Assembly: GCA_944389925.1 (NCBI GenBank)
Contig: CALXOD010000051.1
Coordinates: 124,001 to 188,000, forward strand
Source of the DNA: an uncultured Victivallaceae bacterium
Lineage (GTDB): Bacteria > Verrucomicrobiota > Lentisphaeria > Victivallales > Victivallaceae
Reading direction: 5' to 3'
Length of the DNA stretch: 64,000 nucleotides
This document shows, in pieces, positions 1 through 8,962 of the stretch. The translations under genes were made by a program, and so were the position numbers. Each line of letters begins with the position of its first letter. Position 1 is the stretch's first letter. Below the pieces are notes generated by a model, which ran no database searches, was not told where the DNA came from, and was given only the letters and a program-made list of their open reading frames with translations.

Positions 1-969
1 ATCGGCAGCAAACTGCCTTCTATCCGCCGTCTGGCTGCGAAATTCCACTTGAGTTTTGGTACGGCATACCGTGCCATTCACACCTTGCAGGAACGCGGCC
101 TGATTGAACAACGCGGCACAGCAGGGCTCTTCGTAAAATCCCATCGCTTGATCGCAGGAGGCAATGCCGGAGTCTTCACGGTATTGATCGGCCCCGCGCT
201 GCTGCAAACCACCGGACTTTTCCATGCCGCCTATCTGGGGGTGGAAAAAGCGGTCATGCGCCATCATTACCAGCTGCAGGTCCATTATGTGGCAATCGAC
301 AAACTCACGCCGGAAAAACTCCGCCAGACAGCGGTGGAATCAGACGGGCTCCTGCTGCTGTGTGAATACGATCAGTATCTGCGGGAATTCCCGGTACTGC
401 CCTGCCCGGTCGTGGCCCTGCTCTCGGCTAACTCCTGGAACGGACTGATTTCCACCGTGAACATCGATGCGGACGATGCGGCCTGTACTGCCGCGAAATA
501 TTTCCGGGAAGCCCGCTCCTGGCTGCGGGAAGTCAAGGTTTTTTCCAGCCCCAAGCCGGTTTACGTCGCCCGGGCGCTGGCCTTCGAAAGCCGGTGGCGG
601 CATCTGGGCGGGCGGTGCGAAGTCCGCATCGGTTATCCGGATGAAAATCAGACTTACCGGGAGGACTGCGGTTATTACTTCACCTCTGACCAATGGCTGC
701 AGAATGCCTCGGCTGACTTTTTCCGGATCCATCAGGTGGAGCCGGCGCAGAAATACGCCATGCTCGGCGTAGACGGCAAACAGTTTCTTGATCCTGATTT
801 TTTCCATTTTCCCACCATTGCGGCGGACTGGCCGCAAATGGGCGAAATCATGGTCAACGAACTGATCCGCCGCCGGAATGAACCGGAGCTGGGGGCCCGC
901 AATATCAGTGTCTGCGGCAAACTGCGTTTGCCAAACACCCTTGAATCAGCCTCTCCTGAATCAGCTTAA
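1..969 (+). CDS. GntR-type transcriptional regulator with sugar-sensor-like C-terminus (5' partial)
   Basis: The reading frame is open from base 1, so the start lies outside the window. The first ~50 residues are the second half of a winged helix-turn-helix: SKLPSIRRLAAKFHLSFGTA, then a Glu-Arg-Gly-Leu-Ile-Glu wing typical of GntR proteins. The remaining ~270 residues resemble the effector domains of LacI/GntR hybrids, with short stretches shared with the regulator at 34366-35445 (YYFTS, a VDGK/LDGK motif before the last strands). It probably binds DNA and senses a sugar. It lies upstream of a pseudopilin and a heparinase-like gene on the same strand, so it is the likely local regulator of that module. 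The effector is unknown. Assignment to GntR is firm; the sensor fold is inferred. Confidence 0.8.
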   Translation: MGSKLPSIRRLAAKFHLSFGTAYRAIHTLQERGLIEQRGTAGLFVKSHRLIAGGNAGVFTVLIGPALLQTTGLFHAAYLGVEKAVMRHHYQLQVHYVAIDKLTPEKLRQTAVESDGLLLLCEYDQYLREFPVLPCPVVALLSANSWNGLISTVNIDADDAACTAAKYFREARSWLREVKVFSSPKPVYVARALAFESRWRHLGGRCEVRIGYPDENQTYREDCGYYFTSDQWLQNASADFFRIHQVEPAQKYAMLGVDGKQFLDPDFFHFPTIAADWPQMGEIMVNELIRRRNEPELGARNISVCGKLRLPNTLESASPESA

Positions 970-1025
970 AAGTTTATTCACCAACATCTTCTATCATCTT
1001 CTGCAATCATCCTCCCGAGAAACCG

Positions 1026-1058
1026 CGGATCAATCTGAATCACCTTGGATCAGATTCC
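1026..1058. promoter_or_regulatory. Candidate operator: nested inverted and direct repeats
   Basis: AATCTGA (1032-1038) and TCAGATT (1050-1056) form an inverted repeat. GGATCA also occurs twice in direct orientation (1027-1032 and 1047-1052). The element sits about 25 bases upstream of the -35 box at 1083, downstream of a GntR-type regulator gene and upstream of the pseudopilin. It is a plausible binding site for that regulator, but there is no U-run and no independent evidence of binding. Confidence 0.3.
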
Positions 1059-1082
1059 CCTCCGTTTTCATCTGCAGGAGTC

Positions 1083-1111
1083 TTGTGTGCCGGGATTTTC
1101 TTTTCTATAAT
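1083..1111 (+). promoter_or_regulatory. Sigma-70-type promoter for the pseudopilin gene
   Basis: A -35-like TTGTGT (1083-1088), a 17-base spacer and a perfect -10 TATAAT (1106-1111) lie 42 bases upstream of the pseudopilin start codon. Similar boxes precede other transcription units in the window. Confidence 0.55.
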
Positions 1112-1153
1112 TGAAATGGAACCGGAAATCCCCCACTAACAACAGGAGAAACC

Positions 1154-1894
1154 ATGATGAAACGGTCCCCTTTCACACTGATTGAACTGCTGGTCGTTAT
1201 TGCGATCATCGCCATTCTGGCCGGCATGCTGCTGCCCGCACTCAACAATGCCCGGGAAAAGGCCAAAGCGATCAGTTGTGCTAACAATCTCAGGCAGATC
1301 GGCTTTTCTCTGATACAATACACCATGGCCAATGATGAATATGTCTGCTGGGGATTCAGCGGCAAGCTGCCGAATGGACTGACTGGAAATTTTCACGCTT
1401 TTTTATATCCCTATCTTGGCGGCGGCTCCTATCCGACCGACCGAATCACTGAAAAAAAGCCATTCTATTTCGCTCCATTTATCTGCCCGACGCAGCGTTC
1501 CCTTCGATATTACACCAATGACTATGCCGTTTCCAATTACGGGTACAATGCGCGTGGCGTAGATGCCGGCGGCAGGGTGTTCTTCGGTTATTCCACAACT
1601 TACCGATCCAATAAAATCAGTAAATTGAAAATGCCTACAAAGATGTTTGCATTCGCAGATGGCCGTCTTAATATCAGTCGTTCAACCACCGTCAATTCGG
1701 CAACAGACTGGAACGGAGGTGGGGTACCGATTTCGGACAGTCCCACGGATGTCGCAGAACTCCGGCACAGCGGAAAAATTAATGCCGTGTTTTTTGATGC
1801 CCATGTGGAATCCCGCACGGTATACGAAAGACCCTGCAGTTCAATCGTGACCAATGATATGAATCTGCTAATGCGTGGACAGTTACTTTACTGA
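1154..1894 (+). CDS. Pseudopilin-like protein with type II N-terminal methylation/cleavage domain (DUF1559-like)
   Basis: 246 residues. The N-terminus has a short basic leader (MMKRSP), then [20 protein letters not shown]. This is a canonical prepilin peptidase site followed by the hydrophobic helix, with the conserved Glu five residues after the cleavage site. Near the C-terminus, [16 protein letters not shown] matches the H-X9-DG pattern of planctomycete/Lentisphaerae DUF1559 proteins, with Asp-Ala in place of Asp-Gly. The start has a strong Shine-Dalgarno (AGGAG, 1143-1147). It probably sits in the inner membrane and projects into the periplasm; whether it polymerises is unknown. It lies between a sugar-responsive-type regulator and a secreted lyase-like protein, suggesting a role in polysaccharide use or secretion. 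Confidence 0.85.
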   Translation: MMKRSPFTLIELLVVIAIIAILAGMLLPALNNAREKAKAISCANNLRQIGFSLIQYTMANDEYVCWGFSGKLPNGLTGNFHAFLYPYLGGGSYPTDRITEKKPFYFAPFICPTQRSLRYYTNDYAVSNYGYNARGVDAGGRVFFGYSTTYRSNKISKLKMPTKMFAFADGRLNISRSTTVNSATDWNGGGVPISDSPTDVAELRHSGKINAVFFDAHVESRTVYERPCSSIVTNDMNLLMRGQLLY

Positions 1895-2032
1895 CTTAGC
1901 CCAGTCAGACAGCTGGTCATAACATTTTTTACATTTTTCCGAAAGCCCTTTAAAAAAATATTGAAAATATTCGGATCCGGCTTCATTTCGAGATTTTATT
2001 TCCGCCGTTTCTGCGCTATGTTTCAGAATGCA

Positions 2033-2065
2033 GACAGGGACTGCCGGCATGGACGGTCCCCTGTC
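2033..2065 (+). promoter_or_regulatory. Hairpin in the leader of the heparinase-like gene
   Basis: GACAGGGAC (2033-2041) can pair with GTCCCCTGTC (2056-2065) with one bulged base. The hairpin is about 23 bases upstream of the Shine-Dalgarno (GGAGAA, 2089-2094). No U-run follows, so it is not an obvious terminator. It could be an mRNA-stabilising or operator element. Confidence 0.3.
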
Positions 2066-2101
2066 TTCGTATCAACCATTCCCTGCCTGGAGAAATATTT
2101 C

Positions 2102-5100
2102 ATGATGAGATCATCCTTTTTCATTGCCGCCCTGCTTCCGGCAATGACCGTTTCCGCCGCATTGGAGCTGGCCCTGCCGATGGAATCACGCCCCGGTCCG
2201 GCCCGCAGCATAGTCGATGCCGCCGTTCGCGGCTTCAACGGCAGAGTCCGATTGCAGAAATCCCCTTCCGACGATGCCCAATATGTTGCGGATGTCCCTG
2301 ATTCGTTGAAAGAAATCAGCCAAACCGCCCTGGAACTGAAAAATCAGGCCATGGCCTTCTTTCCGAACGGAAAAAAATTGAACTGCACCGGTGATTTCAC
2401 CTGGAGCCTGTGGCTCAAACCACTCGGGAATGAAACCAAACGCCAGACGCTGCTGGTTCATACCGGCAGCTGGAGTCTGCATTACCTGCCGGCTTCCAAC
2501 CAGCTGGAATTCGCGGTCCGGAACGGCGGAAAAAACCTCTTCCAGCTGCCGGAGAACTTCCGCAATCTCTGGCACCATCTGCTGCTCGTGCGCAGCGGCG
2601 ATCAGCTCCGGCTCCGGGTAGACGGTACTCCTGTCGGCCCAGCCCAGACAATTTCCGCATCCCCCGTGCCGGGAGCAAATCTTTACCTCGGAGCGGGGAC
2701 TTCTCAGGGGGATCATGCCTTTACCGGCAGAATCGACGAAGTCGGCCTCTGGAGCCGCGCCTTGTCCGATGAAGAAGCGGACCGGCTGGCAGCAGGGGCC
2801 GCGGTAACCGCCATTCCCGATCCCACAAAACTCACTCGAACCATCACCTCCCCCTTCCCCGCCGAACTGCCGGTCAAAGAACGGCCGACTACGGTCGAAC
2901 TGGTTCGGAACGGAAAACCGGTGGCCGTCATCGCTCTCCAGAAAGGCAATCGCCATCCGGAACTGGCCCGGCTGATCCAGCAAAAACTGGCCGAAGCCTG
3001 GGGCGTTACCTTTCCCATCCGGGAAATCGCCGATCACTCCGACGGGAATTTCCCGTTGATTCTCTTCGGCCGCAACAACAGCAACATGCTGACCCGGGAA
3101 TTGACGGCCAACGGCTTTCTCTCCCCCAATACCCTGGGGTACGAAGTACGGGTTTTCCCGCAGGTGCTGGACTGGAACCGGGGAGCGGTATTTCTGGGCG
3201 GAGCCACTCCGGAAGAAGTCGGTCAGGCGGTTGATCAGCTTTTACAACGTTGTCCCCGGGTGGCACCGCTGCCTTTTCTGGCCGTTCTGGAACGCCAGCA
3301 GACCTACCCGGCACCGGAGGAATTTTTCAGCAATCTCCAGAGTCTGTACAATTCCAACAGCCATGACAAAAGTCGCGCCGCCTCGCCGATTCTGAATCAA
3401 CTGGCGCACGCCTATCGGGATACCGCGGACGAACGCTATGCCAAAACCATGGGCGATGTCATCAGCATGATGCTGGAAAAATATCCGGCCATCAAAGCAT
3501 CGCAGCGGAACCATCCTCCGACCTTCTTTTTCTATGAAATCCCCCGGCATCTGTTTTTAGTTGAAAATTCTCCGGCATTTACCGCCAGACACCGCCGCGA
3601 TGCGGCTGAATTATGTCGACAGTTCATGGAGGATACCATCGTCTTTTACGAAATGGCCAATCCTGCCGTCTGTTATGCCCAGGGGCAGGTGAAATACTGG
3701 ACAAATCACTTCAATTTTGCGGCACGCTCCAGCTATGATGCTTCACGCTATCTGCTGGATCGGCACGATTTCACGCCGGCCCAATACTGGCAGGCCGTAG
3801 CGGAATGTGTATTTGACGGCGTCAAAAACAATCCGATCTCTCCGGAAGATGCGGCGGGATACCATTTTCTGGTCTATCGGATCTTTACCGATCATGCGCT
3901 GGCCAGCGGCCGATACGGGGTGGATTTCTTTCAAAACGACCGGTATCAGGGAGCGGTGGATTTCGCCAAACTGATCACCAATCCCCTCGGCAGCGTCCCC
4001 GGATACGGCGATGCGGATGCCCTCGGTGGTGCCAGCCATTACACCCTGCTGCGTGATGCGCTGGATATTCTCGGAGACCGGGATTGCGAATATCTGCTGA
4101 CCCTGATTGCCCGCCAGGCCAAAAATCCGTTCTACCGGGATACCATCAGCGCCATGGGACTGTCGGAGCATCTGCCGCCCCCCTCGACCTCCCGCTATCT
4201 GGGGTTAAACGCGATTGCCTTGAATGATTTTCTGCTTGATCAGCACAGACGCTATCCTGCATATCCGCGACCGGTGCTGAACAAAGCAATTTTCCGCAGC
4301 GGCTGGGACAACTCCGCCGAATTTCTCGCGCTCAACGGACTGACCAGCGCCCCCCACGGCCACGACGATGCAACGGGTATCTGCCAGTATATCAAAGGGG
4401 ACCGCCTGTGGATTTTCGAAGGACATTATATCAATCGTCATGCCGAAGACCACAACGTGCTGAACGTCATCCGCAACGGCGAAGCCCCCGACCGCCGGCG
4501 TAATTTTCCGACCTCCCGCAATATGGCGGCGCAGATTGTCTCGGAAGCAGAAACCGATGCAAAGGATTTCGCGCTGCTCAACCTTCTGCTGGAAAATTAT
4601 AACGGAGTCGACCAATACCGCCGGATTGCCTGGGAAAAAGACGGCGGCTTCTGGCTGCTCGACCAGATCATTGCCCGCAAACCGGGAGATTACCTCTTCC
4701 TCAACCAGCTGCGTACCACCGGACAGATCCGGGAACACGCCCAGGGGATTCTGGTCGAACAGAAACCGGGAGAAGACCCCGCCGTACCGCACCGTTTTTC
4801 CATCAGTGAAGACGGAGATTCAGTCCGTAACCGCTATTCCCGCCTGGAACGTTGCCATGGGCGCCCGAATACCGTATTGCCGGGATACCGTTACTCCGAC
4901 GGCGTCACCCGTTCGCTGCTGTACCGCCGTACCGCTGTTTTGGCTCCCGGAGATAAACAGAACTTTTTCCACTACCTCACACCGCTGACTGCGGGAGACA
5001 CACCGGTGCCGTTGCGCCGCGTGGCGGATCACGCCCGCCTGGCCCTGACCGGGGACTTCCCCCGGCTGGCCGCGCTCGGTCCCCTGAACCTGCCCGGAGT

Positions 5101-6385
5101 CACGATCGACGCCGAATCCTGTTTCATCGGACCGCGCGGAATCCTGGCGGAAAATGCCCGGAAAATCACTCTCGGCGACCATGATTATCCGGTTACCGCC
5201 GATGCTCCGACCGTCATCGCCTTCCGCGATGAAAAGGAACGCGCCGACGCGGCCCGAATCCTGGCAGCGCTGCCGGAACAACCGGTTTCTTCCCCCATAG
5301 CGGAACCGGTACCGGTAGTACCGCAACAGAATTTCACCCGTATGCTGCCCCAGCAGAGCCCTGTCCGGGCGCTGGCAGTTCATGACCGTTATGCCGCAGT
5401 AGGTCTGGCGGATGGCACCTTCAAACTGATTGATCTGCAAGGGGAAACCGTCGCTGAGAAAAAATTCGATCAGGAAATCAGCGCCATCGCCTTTATCGAA
5501 GCCGGTGATCGCTCCTGCTGGGCAATTGGCGTCTGCGGACCTCGTACCCGTTCCATTCAGGATGTAACGGCGGGCACCCTGCATGTGCTCTCGCCGGATG
5601 GCAAAAAGGAACTCTGGCAAAAGGAATTGCCGTTCTACAGCCGGCGTTACGGTAATGCCCGCACCATTTTCCGTGCGTTCCTCGACGGACAGGATGCCGC
5701 GCCATCCATTGTAGTGGGTTGTGACTCCTGGACCTACCATGCCTTTACTCTGGACGGTCAGCCCGTCTGGCAGGCCCGCTGTGTACATGGCGCCACCAGC
5801 GGCGCGGCAGGAGACTTGAATGGAGACGGCCGGGACGAGGTATTTATCGGCAATGAATATTACTCTCACACCATCCTGGATCATGCCGGCAAACCGTTGA
5901 AATCCGCCACCTATTCTCCCCATGACGTCGCCGCCACCATTCTCGACCTGAATGAGGATGGAAAAAAAGAAGTGATCGTCGGCCGTTATGACGGATTCCT
6001 TTACATTGATGCCCTGCAGGATAACCCCCTCGACGGTCGTCAGCTCAATCTCGGTGGTCAGCCCCGGAACATCGCAGTACTTCCCTCCGGTTCTTCTGCC
6101 CGGCTGGCCGCGGCCGCCTTCACCGGTGTCATTACTTTCATCGGAAGCGACCTGAAGCCAACCGCCAGACTGGTACTGCCCGCGCCGGTCGTATCCATGG
6201 CGGCCCGGGGCGCCAGGGTCTATGCCGCCGCCATGGACGGCAACGTCTATGAGATGGAACAAGGGAAACTCCTGACCCGACTTCCCTTCCGCTACGCTCC
6301 TGATGCTCCGGAAGCGCCTCCCATGGCGGCAGGAGAACAGCTGCTGGTTCTCGGTTCCGGAAAAAATCTATACTTCCTGCGCTGA
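2102..6385 (+). CDS. Large secreted heparinase II/III-like protein with LamG-like and FG-GAP-like regions
   Basis: 1427 residues from the ATG at 2102, chosen because GGAGAA lies seven bases upstream and a Sec signal (MMRSSFFIAALLPAMTVSA) follows at once. The frame is open further upstream, but that stretch is not protein-like. Approximate layout: LamG/concanavalin-like jelly roll 45-215; mixed alpha/beta region 235-390; alpha-helical toroid-like region 400-720; heparinase II/III-type beta-sandwich from ~725, with SAPHGHDDATGICQYIKGD and a His-rich NRHAEDHN stretch; C-terminal propeller from ~1085 with two Ca-binding-type motifs, GDLNGDGRDEVFIGN and LNEDGKKEVIVGRYDG. It probably binds and cleaves an acidic polysaccharide outside the cytoplasm. 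Substrate and catalytic residues are not established. Confidence 0.75.
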   Translation: MMRSSFFIAALLPAMTVSAALELALPMESRPGPARSIVDAAVRGFNGRVRLQKSPSDDAQYVADVPDSLKEISQTALELKNQAMAFFPNGKKLNCTGDFTWSLWLKPLGNETKRQTLLVHTGSWSLHYLPASNQLEFAVRNGGKNLFQLPENFRNLWHHLLLVRSGDQLRLRVDGTPVGPAQTISASPVPGANLYLGAGTSQGDHAFTGRIDEVGLWSRALSDEEADRLAAGAAVTAIPDPTKLTRTITSPFPAELPVKERPTTVELVRNGKPVAVIALQKGNRHPELARLIQQKLAEAWGVTFPIREIADHSDGNFPLILFGRNNSNMLTRELTANGFLSPNTLGYEVRVFPQVLDWNRGAVFLGGATPEEVGQAVDQLLQRCPRVAPLPFLAVLERQQTYPAPEEFFSNLQSLYNSNSHDKSRAASPILNQLAHAYRDTADERYAKTMGDVISMMLEKYPAIKASQRNHPPTFFFYEIPRHLFLVENSPAFTARHRRDAAELCRQFMEDTIVFYEMANPAVCYAQGQVKYWTNHFNFAARSSYDASRYLLDRHDFTPAQYWQAVAECVFDGVKNNPISPEDAAGYHFLVYRIFTDHALASGRYGVDFFQNDRYQGAVDFAKLITNPLGSVPGYGDADALGGASHYTLLRDALDILGDRDCEYLLTLIARQAKNPFYRDTISAMGLSEHLPPPSTSRYLGLNAIALNDFLLDQHRRYPAYPRPVLNKAIFRSGWDNSAEFLALNGLTSAPHGHDDATGICQYIKGDRLWIFEGHYINRHAEDHNVLNVIRNGEAPDRRRNFPTSRNMAAQIVSEAETDAKDFALLNLLLENYNGVDQYRRIAWEKDGGFWLLDQIIARKPGDYLFLNQLRTTGQIREHAQGILVEQKPGEDPAVPHRFSISEDGDSVRNRYSRLERCHGRPNTVLPGYRYSDGVTRSLLYRRTAVLAPGDKQNFFHYLTPLTAGDTPVPLRRVADHARLALTGDFPRLAALGPLNLPGVTIDAESCFIGPRGILAENARKITLGDHDYPVTADAPTVIAFRDEKERADAARILAALPEQPVSSPIAEPVPVVPQQNFTRMLPQQSPVRALAVHDRYAAVGLADGTFKLIDLQGETVAEKKFDQEISAIAFIEAGDRSCWAIGVCGPRTRSIQDVTAGTLHVLSPDGKKELWQKELPFYSRRYGNARTIFRAFLDGQDAAPSIVVGCDSWTYHAFTLDGQPVWQARCVHGATSGAAGDLNGDGRDEVFIGNEYYSHTILDHAGKPLKSATYSPHDVAATILDLNEDGKKEVIVGRYDGFLYIDALQDNPLDGRQLNLGGQPRNIAVLPSGSSARLAAAAFTGVITFIGSDLKPTARLVLPAPVVSMAARGARVYAAAMDGNVYEMEQGKLLTRLPFRYAPDAPEAPPMAAGEQLLVLGSGKNLYFLR

Positions 6386-6427
6386 AGAAAAAATATCCGT
6401 GCCGGAGGAATCTCCCCCGGCACGGAT
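6386..6427 (-). terminator. Rho-independent terminator of the fmdB-ksgA-nfo operon
   Basis: An 11-bp perfect stem ATCCGTGCCGG (6395-6405) / CCGGCACGGAT (6417-6427) has an 11-base loop. Read on the minus strand it is followed by TATTTTTTC, so it terminates transcription leaving nfo. The stem also lies just after the plus-strand heparinase gene, so it may act in both directions. Confidence 0.8.
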
Positions 6428-6451
6428 GTCGTCAGTCCCAACATACCTTTC

Positions 6452-7300
6452 TTATTGTGCGCCCGGCATGGCGTAGAGCGTGGCGATTTCCTGGGCCCAC
6501 AGAGAATCGTCGATCGTCTCCAGAATCATCGGAATGCCATCCAGCCGGGGATCCGCCATAATCCGGCGAAATGTCTCCAATCCCAACATGCCCAGACCGA
6601 TACTCTGGTGGCGGTCGAGGTGTCCCCCCAGCTTGCCCTTGGAGTCATTGAGATGCATGCCCGCCAGATGTTCGAATCCGATCAGCCGCCGGAACTGGTT
6701 CATCGTCCACTCATACCCCTCTTCCGTCAGCAGGTCGTAGCCCGCAGCAAAGGCATGACAGGTATCCAGACACACCCCCACCCGGCCGGGACGATCAATA
6801 AGCTCCATCAGCGTCGCCAGCTGTTCAAAGGAATATCCGAGATTGGAACCTTGCCCCGCAGTATTTTCGATCACGGCCATCACATTCGGAACCGTATCCA
6901 CCGCCTCGCGCACCCCATAGGCGATGTGCTCCAGGCAATGGTGCTCTCCGATCAAATTCAAATGGCTCCCCGGATGAAAGTTGAGCCGGATCAACCCCAG
7001 TTGGTCACAACGCCGCATCTCATCTATAAAGGCAGCAAGGGAAAGCGCCCGCTTGGCATCATCCGGCTGTCCGAGATTGATGAGATAACTGTCATGCGGC
7101 AAAATGTGTTCCGGAGCAAATCCGCTCTTACGGCAATTCTCCCGGAAGGCGGCAATGGACTCCTCCCGCAACGGTGGCGATGACCACTGTCGCTGATTTT
7201 TCGTAAACAGCGCGAAAGCCTTCGCACCGATGGCCGCGGCATTCAGCGGCGCATTTTCCACCCCGCCGGCCGCACTGACATGTGCTCCGATGTATTTCAT
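6452..7300 (-). CDS. nfo: Endonuclease IV (AP endonuclease)
   Basis: 282 residues starting [17 protein letters not shown], nearly the textbook start of endonuclease IV, so I use the ATG at 7300 rather than an upstream in-frame codon. It cleaves DNA 5' to abasic sites in base-excision repair, using three zinc ions. Metal-ligand motifs are visible: [37 protein letters not shown] followed by HLDRH, and a C-terminal ILETI. Length fits the family (about 280). Its ATG overlaps the TGA of ksgA (ATGA), indicating translational coupling and shared expression. Confidence 0.97.
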   Translation of the reverse strand: MKYIGAHVSAAGGVENAPLNAAAIGAKAFALFTKNQRQWSSPPLREESIAAFRENCRKSGFAPEHILPHDSYLINLGQPDDAKRALSLAAFIDEMRRCDQLGLIRLNFHPGSHLNLIGEHHCLEHIAYGVREAVDTVPNVMAVIENTAGQGSNLGYSFEQLATLMELIDRPGRVGVCLDTCHAFAAGYDLLTEEGYEWTMNQFRRLIGFEHLAGMHLNDSKGKLGGHLDRHQSIGLGMLGLETFRRIMADPRLDGIPMILETIDDSLWAQEIATLYAMPGAQ

Positions 7301-8118
7301 GCGAAAATCCACTCCGTCAGTTTCACAAAATCCTCCACGCCGACTTTATCGGGACGGATTTCCAGCGGCATATCCAGCTGTGCGAATGCCGCCTGAACCT
7401 TCTCCCGATCATAATTTGCCCCGAGCACCTTGCCCATCTGTTTGCGGCGTTGGGCAAACGCGGTTTTCACCACCCCCGCCAGCCGACGGCGCAACTGCTG
7501 CTCCGGCACCGGATGACGCAGTGTGAAGGCCGCCACCGCCGAATCCACCTCCGGCGGCGGAAAAAACACCTCCGGCGGCACATCCCGCAGAATACGTACT
7601 TCATACGCCTGCTGCACCCGGACGCTCAACGCCCCATAAGCACGGCACCCCGGCGGCGCGGCCAGCCGCTCGGCCATCTCCTTCTGCAGCATAAAAACCA
7701 TGCCGTCCGGCATCCGGGGCAACTCCAGCATCCGCGCCACAAAAATGCTGCTGATTGAATAAGGCAAATTGGCAATGGCACGAAAAGGCCGTCCTTCCGG
7801 AAGAATTTTCGTAAAATCCACCCGGCATGCGTCATCTTCGACCAGCGTAAAATGTTCGGTCGGCATCTCCCGTCGCAGATATTCCGCGATCCGGTGGTCG
7901 AATTCCACGGCAATCACTTCCGCCCCGGCGGCAAGCAGGCGCCGGGTCAGTACCCCGAACCCCGGCCCCACCTCCAGAATCACTTCTCCGGGAACAGGTG
8001 CGGCCGCCCGGACAATCGCATCAAGCAGATTGGCATCCACCAGAAAATTCTGTCCGAGTCCCCGCCCCGGACGCATGCCGATCGACGCCAGCGCCGCCGT
8101 CAACTGCTGTTTATTCAT
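7297..8118 (-). CDS. rsmA: 16S rRNA (adenine1518/1519-N6)-dimethyltransferase
   Basis: 273 residues from MNKQQL at 8118. The SAM-binding region has [23 protein letters not shown] and the acidic strand VIAVEFD. The catalytic NLPYSIS motif follows, as in KsgA/RsmA. It dimethylates two adenines near the 3' end of 16S rRNA during 30S assembly. The chosen ATG overlaps the stop of the upstream fmdB-like gene by one base (TGATG), and the stop overlaps the nfo start. The three genes therefore form a coupled operon. An upstream in-frame start at 8139 is possible but lacks support. Confidence 0.96.
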   Translation of the reverse strand: MNKQQLTAALASIGMRPGRGLGQNFLVDANLLDAIVRAAAPVPGEVILEVGPGFGVLTRRLLAAGAEVIAVEFDHRIAEYLRREMPTEHFTLVEDDACRVDFTKILPEGRPFRAIANLPYSISSIFVARMLELPRMPDGMVFMLQKEMAERLAAPPGCRAYGALSVRVQQAYEVRILRDVPPEVFFPPPEVDSAVAAFTLRHPVPEQQLRRRLAGVVKTAFAQRRKQMGKVLGANYDREKVQAAFAQLDMPLEIRPDKVGVEDFVKLTEWIFA

Positions 8119-8348
8119 CAGTGGCCGCCACACCCGCAATGCCCATTACAGCAATGCCCGCCCGCCGATGGACAAAAATCCGCGGCGGCACAGCCGGAAG
8201 CGGCGGAACGGCTGACCGCAGCAAAGGCGCTCGGCTGTTTCGTCATGACTTCCCCGCATTTCTCACAACGCACCTCCGCATCGAAACGCGGAACCAGACG
8301 GGTCTCTCCGGTGCCGCATTGTGCGCACCGGTAACGGAAAATCGGCAT
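8118..8348 (-). CDS. FmdB-type zinc-ribbon protein
   Basis: 76 residues starting MPIFRYRCAQCG, the hallmark of the FmdB/CxxC-CxxC regulatory-protein family, with the second pair in RCEKCGEV. The C-terminal third is rich in Cys, Gly and His (DFCPSAGGHCCNGHCGCGGH) and may bind an additional metal. A Shine-Dalgarno GGGAG lies eight bases before this ATG; a start nine bases earlier is also in frame. The molecular role of the family is poorly defined. It heads the coupled fmdB-ksgA-nfo operon. Confidence 0.85.
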   Translation of the reverse strand: MPIFRYRCAQCGTGETRLVPRFDAEVRCEKCGEVMTKQPSAFAAVSRSAASGCAAADFCPSAGGHCCNGHCGCGGH

Positions 8349-8485
8349 ATTATACACTCCCTCATTCCGGAGGCCAACGTTTTTTCAGACGGATCATCCG
8401 ATTTTTTCGCTGTTCCGGATTTGTTGAAACAGGTTTCCGGTATTACATTACCGCATAAACGATATTTTTTCAAAAGCGGAACAAC

Positions 8486-8869
8486 ATGAAATTCATCCAT
8501 GTGGCCGCCGCGGTCATCCGCCGCAACGGCAGAATATTGATTTGCAGCCGGCCTTCCGGAAAGCCGCCCGCCGGGTGGGAATTCCCCGGGGGGAAGATCG
8601 AACCTGGTGAAACAGCGGCGGAGGCATTGCGGCGGGAATTGCGGGAAGAGCTGGCCCTGGAGGCGGTGATTCTTGACCCGATATTTGAAATAACGCATCA
8701 GACGCAAGACGCGACGATCCGGTTGTCGTTTCTGCGCTGTCTGATTGCCGCAGAGGCGGTTCCAGTCTCCTGTGAAGGGCAGCAATGGCGTTTTGTCCGG
8801 CCGGAAGAACTGCGGAACTGCGGCTTGTTGGCGGCGGACCGGCCGCTGGCGGATTTTCTGGGGGAATAA
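8486..8869 (+). CDS. mutT: MutT/Nudix hydrolase
   Basis: 127 residues. The Nudix box spans GGKIEPGETAAEALRRELRE followed by ELAL, matching G-x5-E-x7-R-E-U-x-E-E-x-G-U except that the last Gly is Ala, a tolerated substitution. The preceding GWEFPGGK is typical of the MutT 8-oxo-dGTP diphosphatases, which sanitise the nucleotide pool. Length matches MutT (about 130). It is divergent from the fmdB-ksgA-nfo DNA-repair/rRNA-modification operon. The exact substrate cannot be fixed from sequence alone. Confidence 0.9.
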   Translation: MKFIHVAAAVIRRNGRILICSRPSGKPPAGWEFPGGKIEPGETAAEALRRELREELALEAVILDPIFEITHQTQDATIRLSFLRCLIAAEAVPVSCEGQQWRFVRPEELRNCGLLAADRPLADFLGE

Positions 8870-8962
8870 GATTTTTTCGTGTTTTTTTTCGTGGGCGGCG
8901 CAATTTTTCCGGCGTCGATCCGTTAATTCTGAGTGAAAGAATATTGACCAGAGCGATCACAA

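Noticed and set aside
1961-2101. TTG start 47 codons upstream of the heparinase-like protein
   Set aside because: The extension lacks a Shine-Dalgarno and contains a leader hairpin; the ATG at 2102 has GGAGAA and begins a signal peptide.
4820-6262. 480-codon minus-strand frame inside the heparinase-like gene
   Set aside because: Shadow of the plus-strand protein, which has a signal peptide, recognised domains and a Shine-Dalgarno.
8349-8377. TTGGCC-17-TATAAT promoter-like match just before the fmdB-like start codon
   Set aside because: The predicted transcript would start inside the first codons of the gene, and a good Shine-Dalgarno overlaps the match. Probably coincidence.
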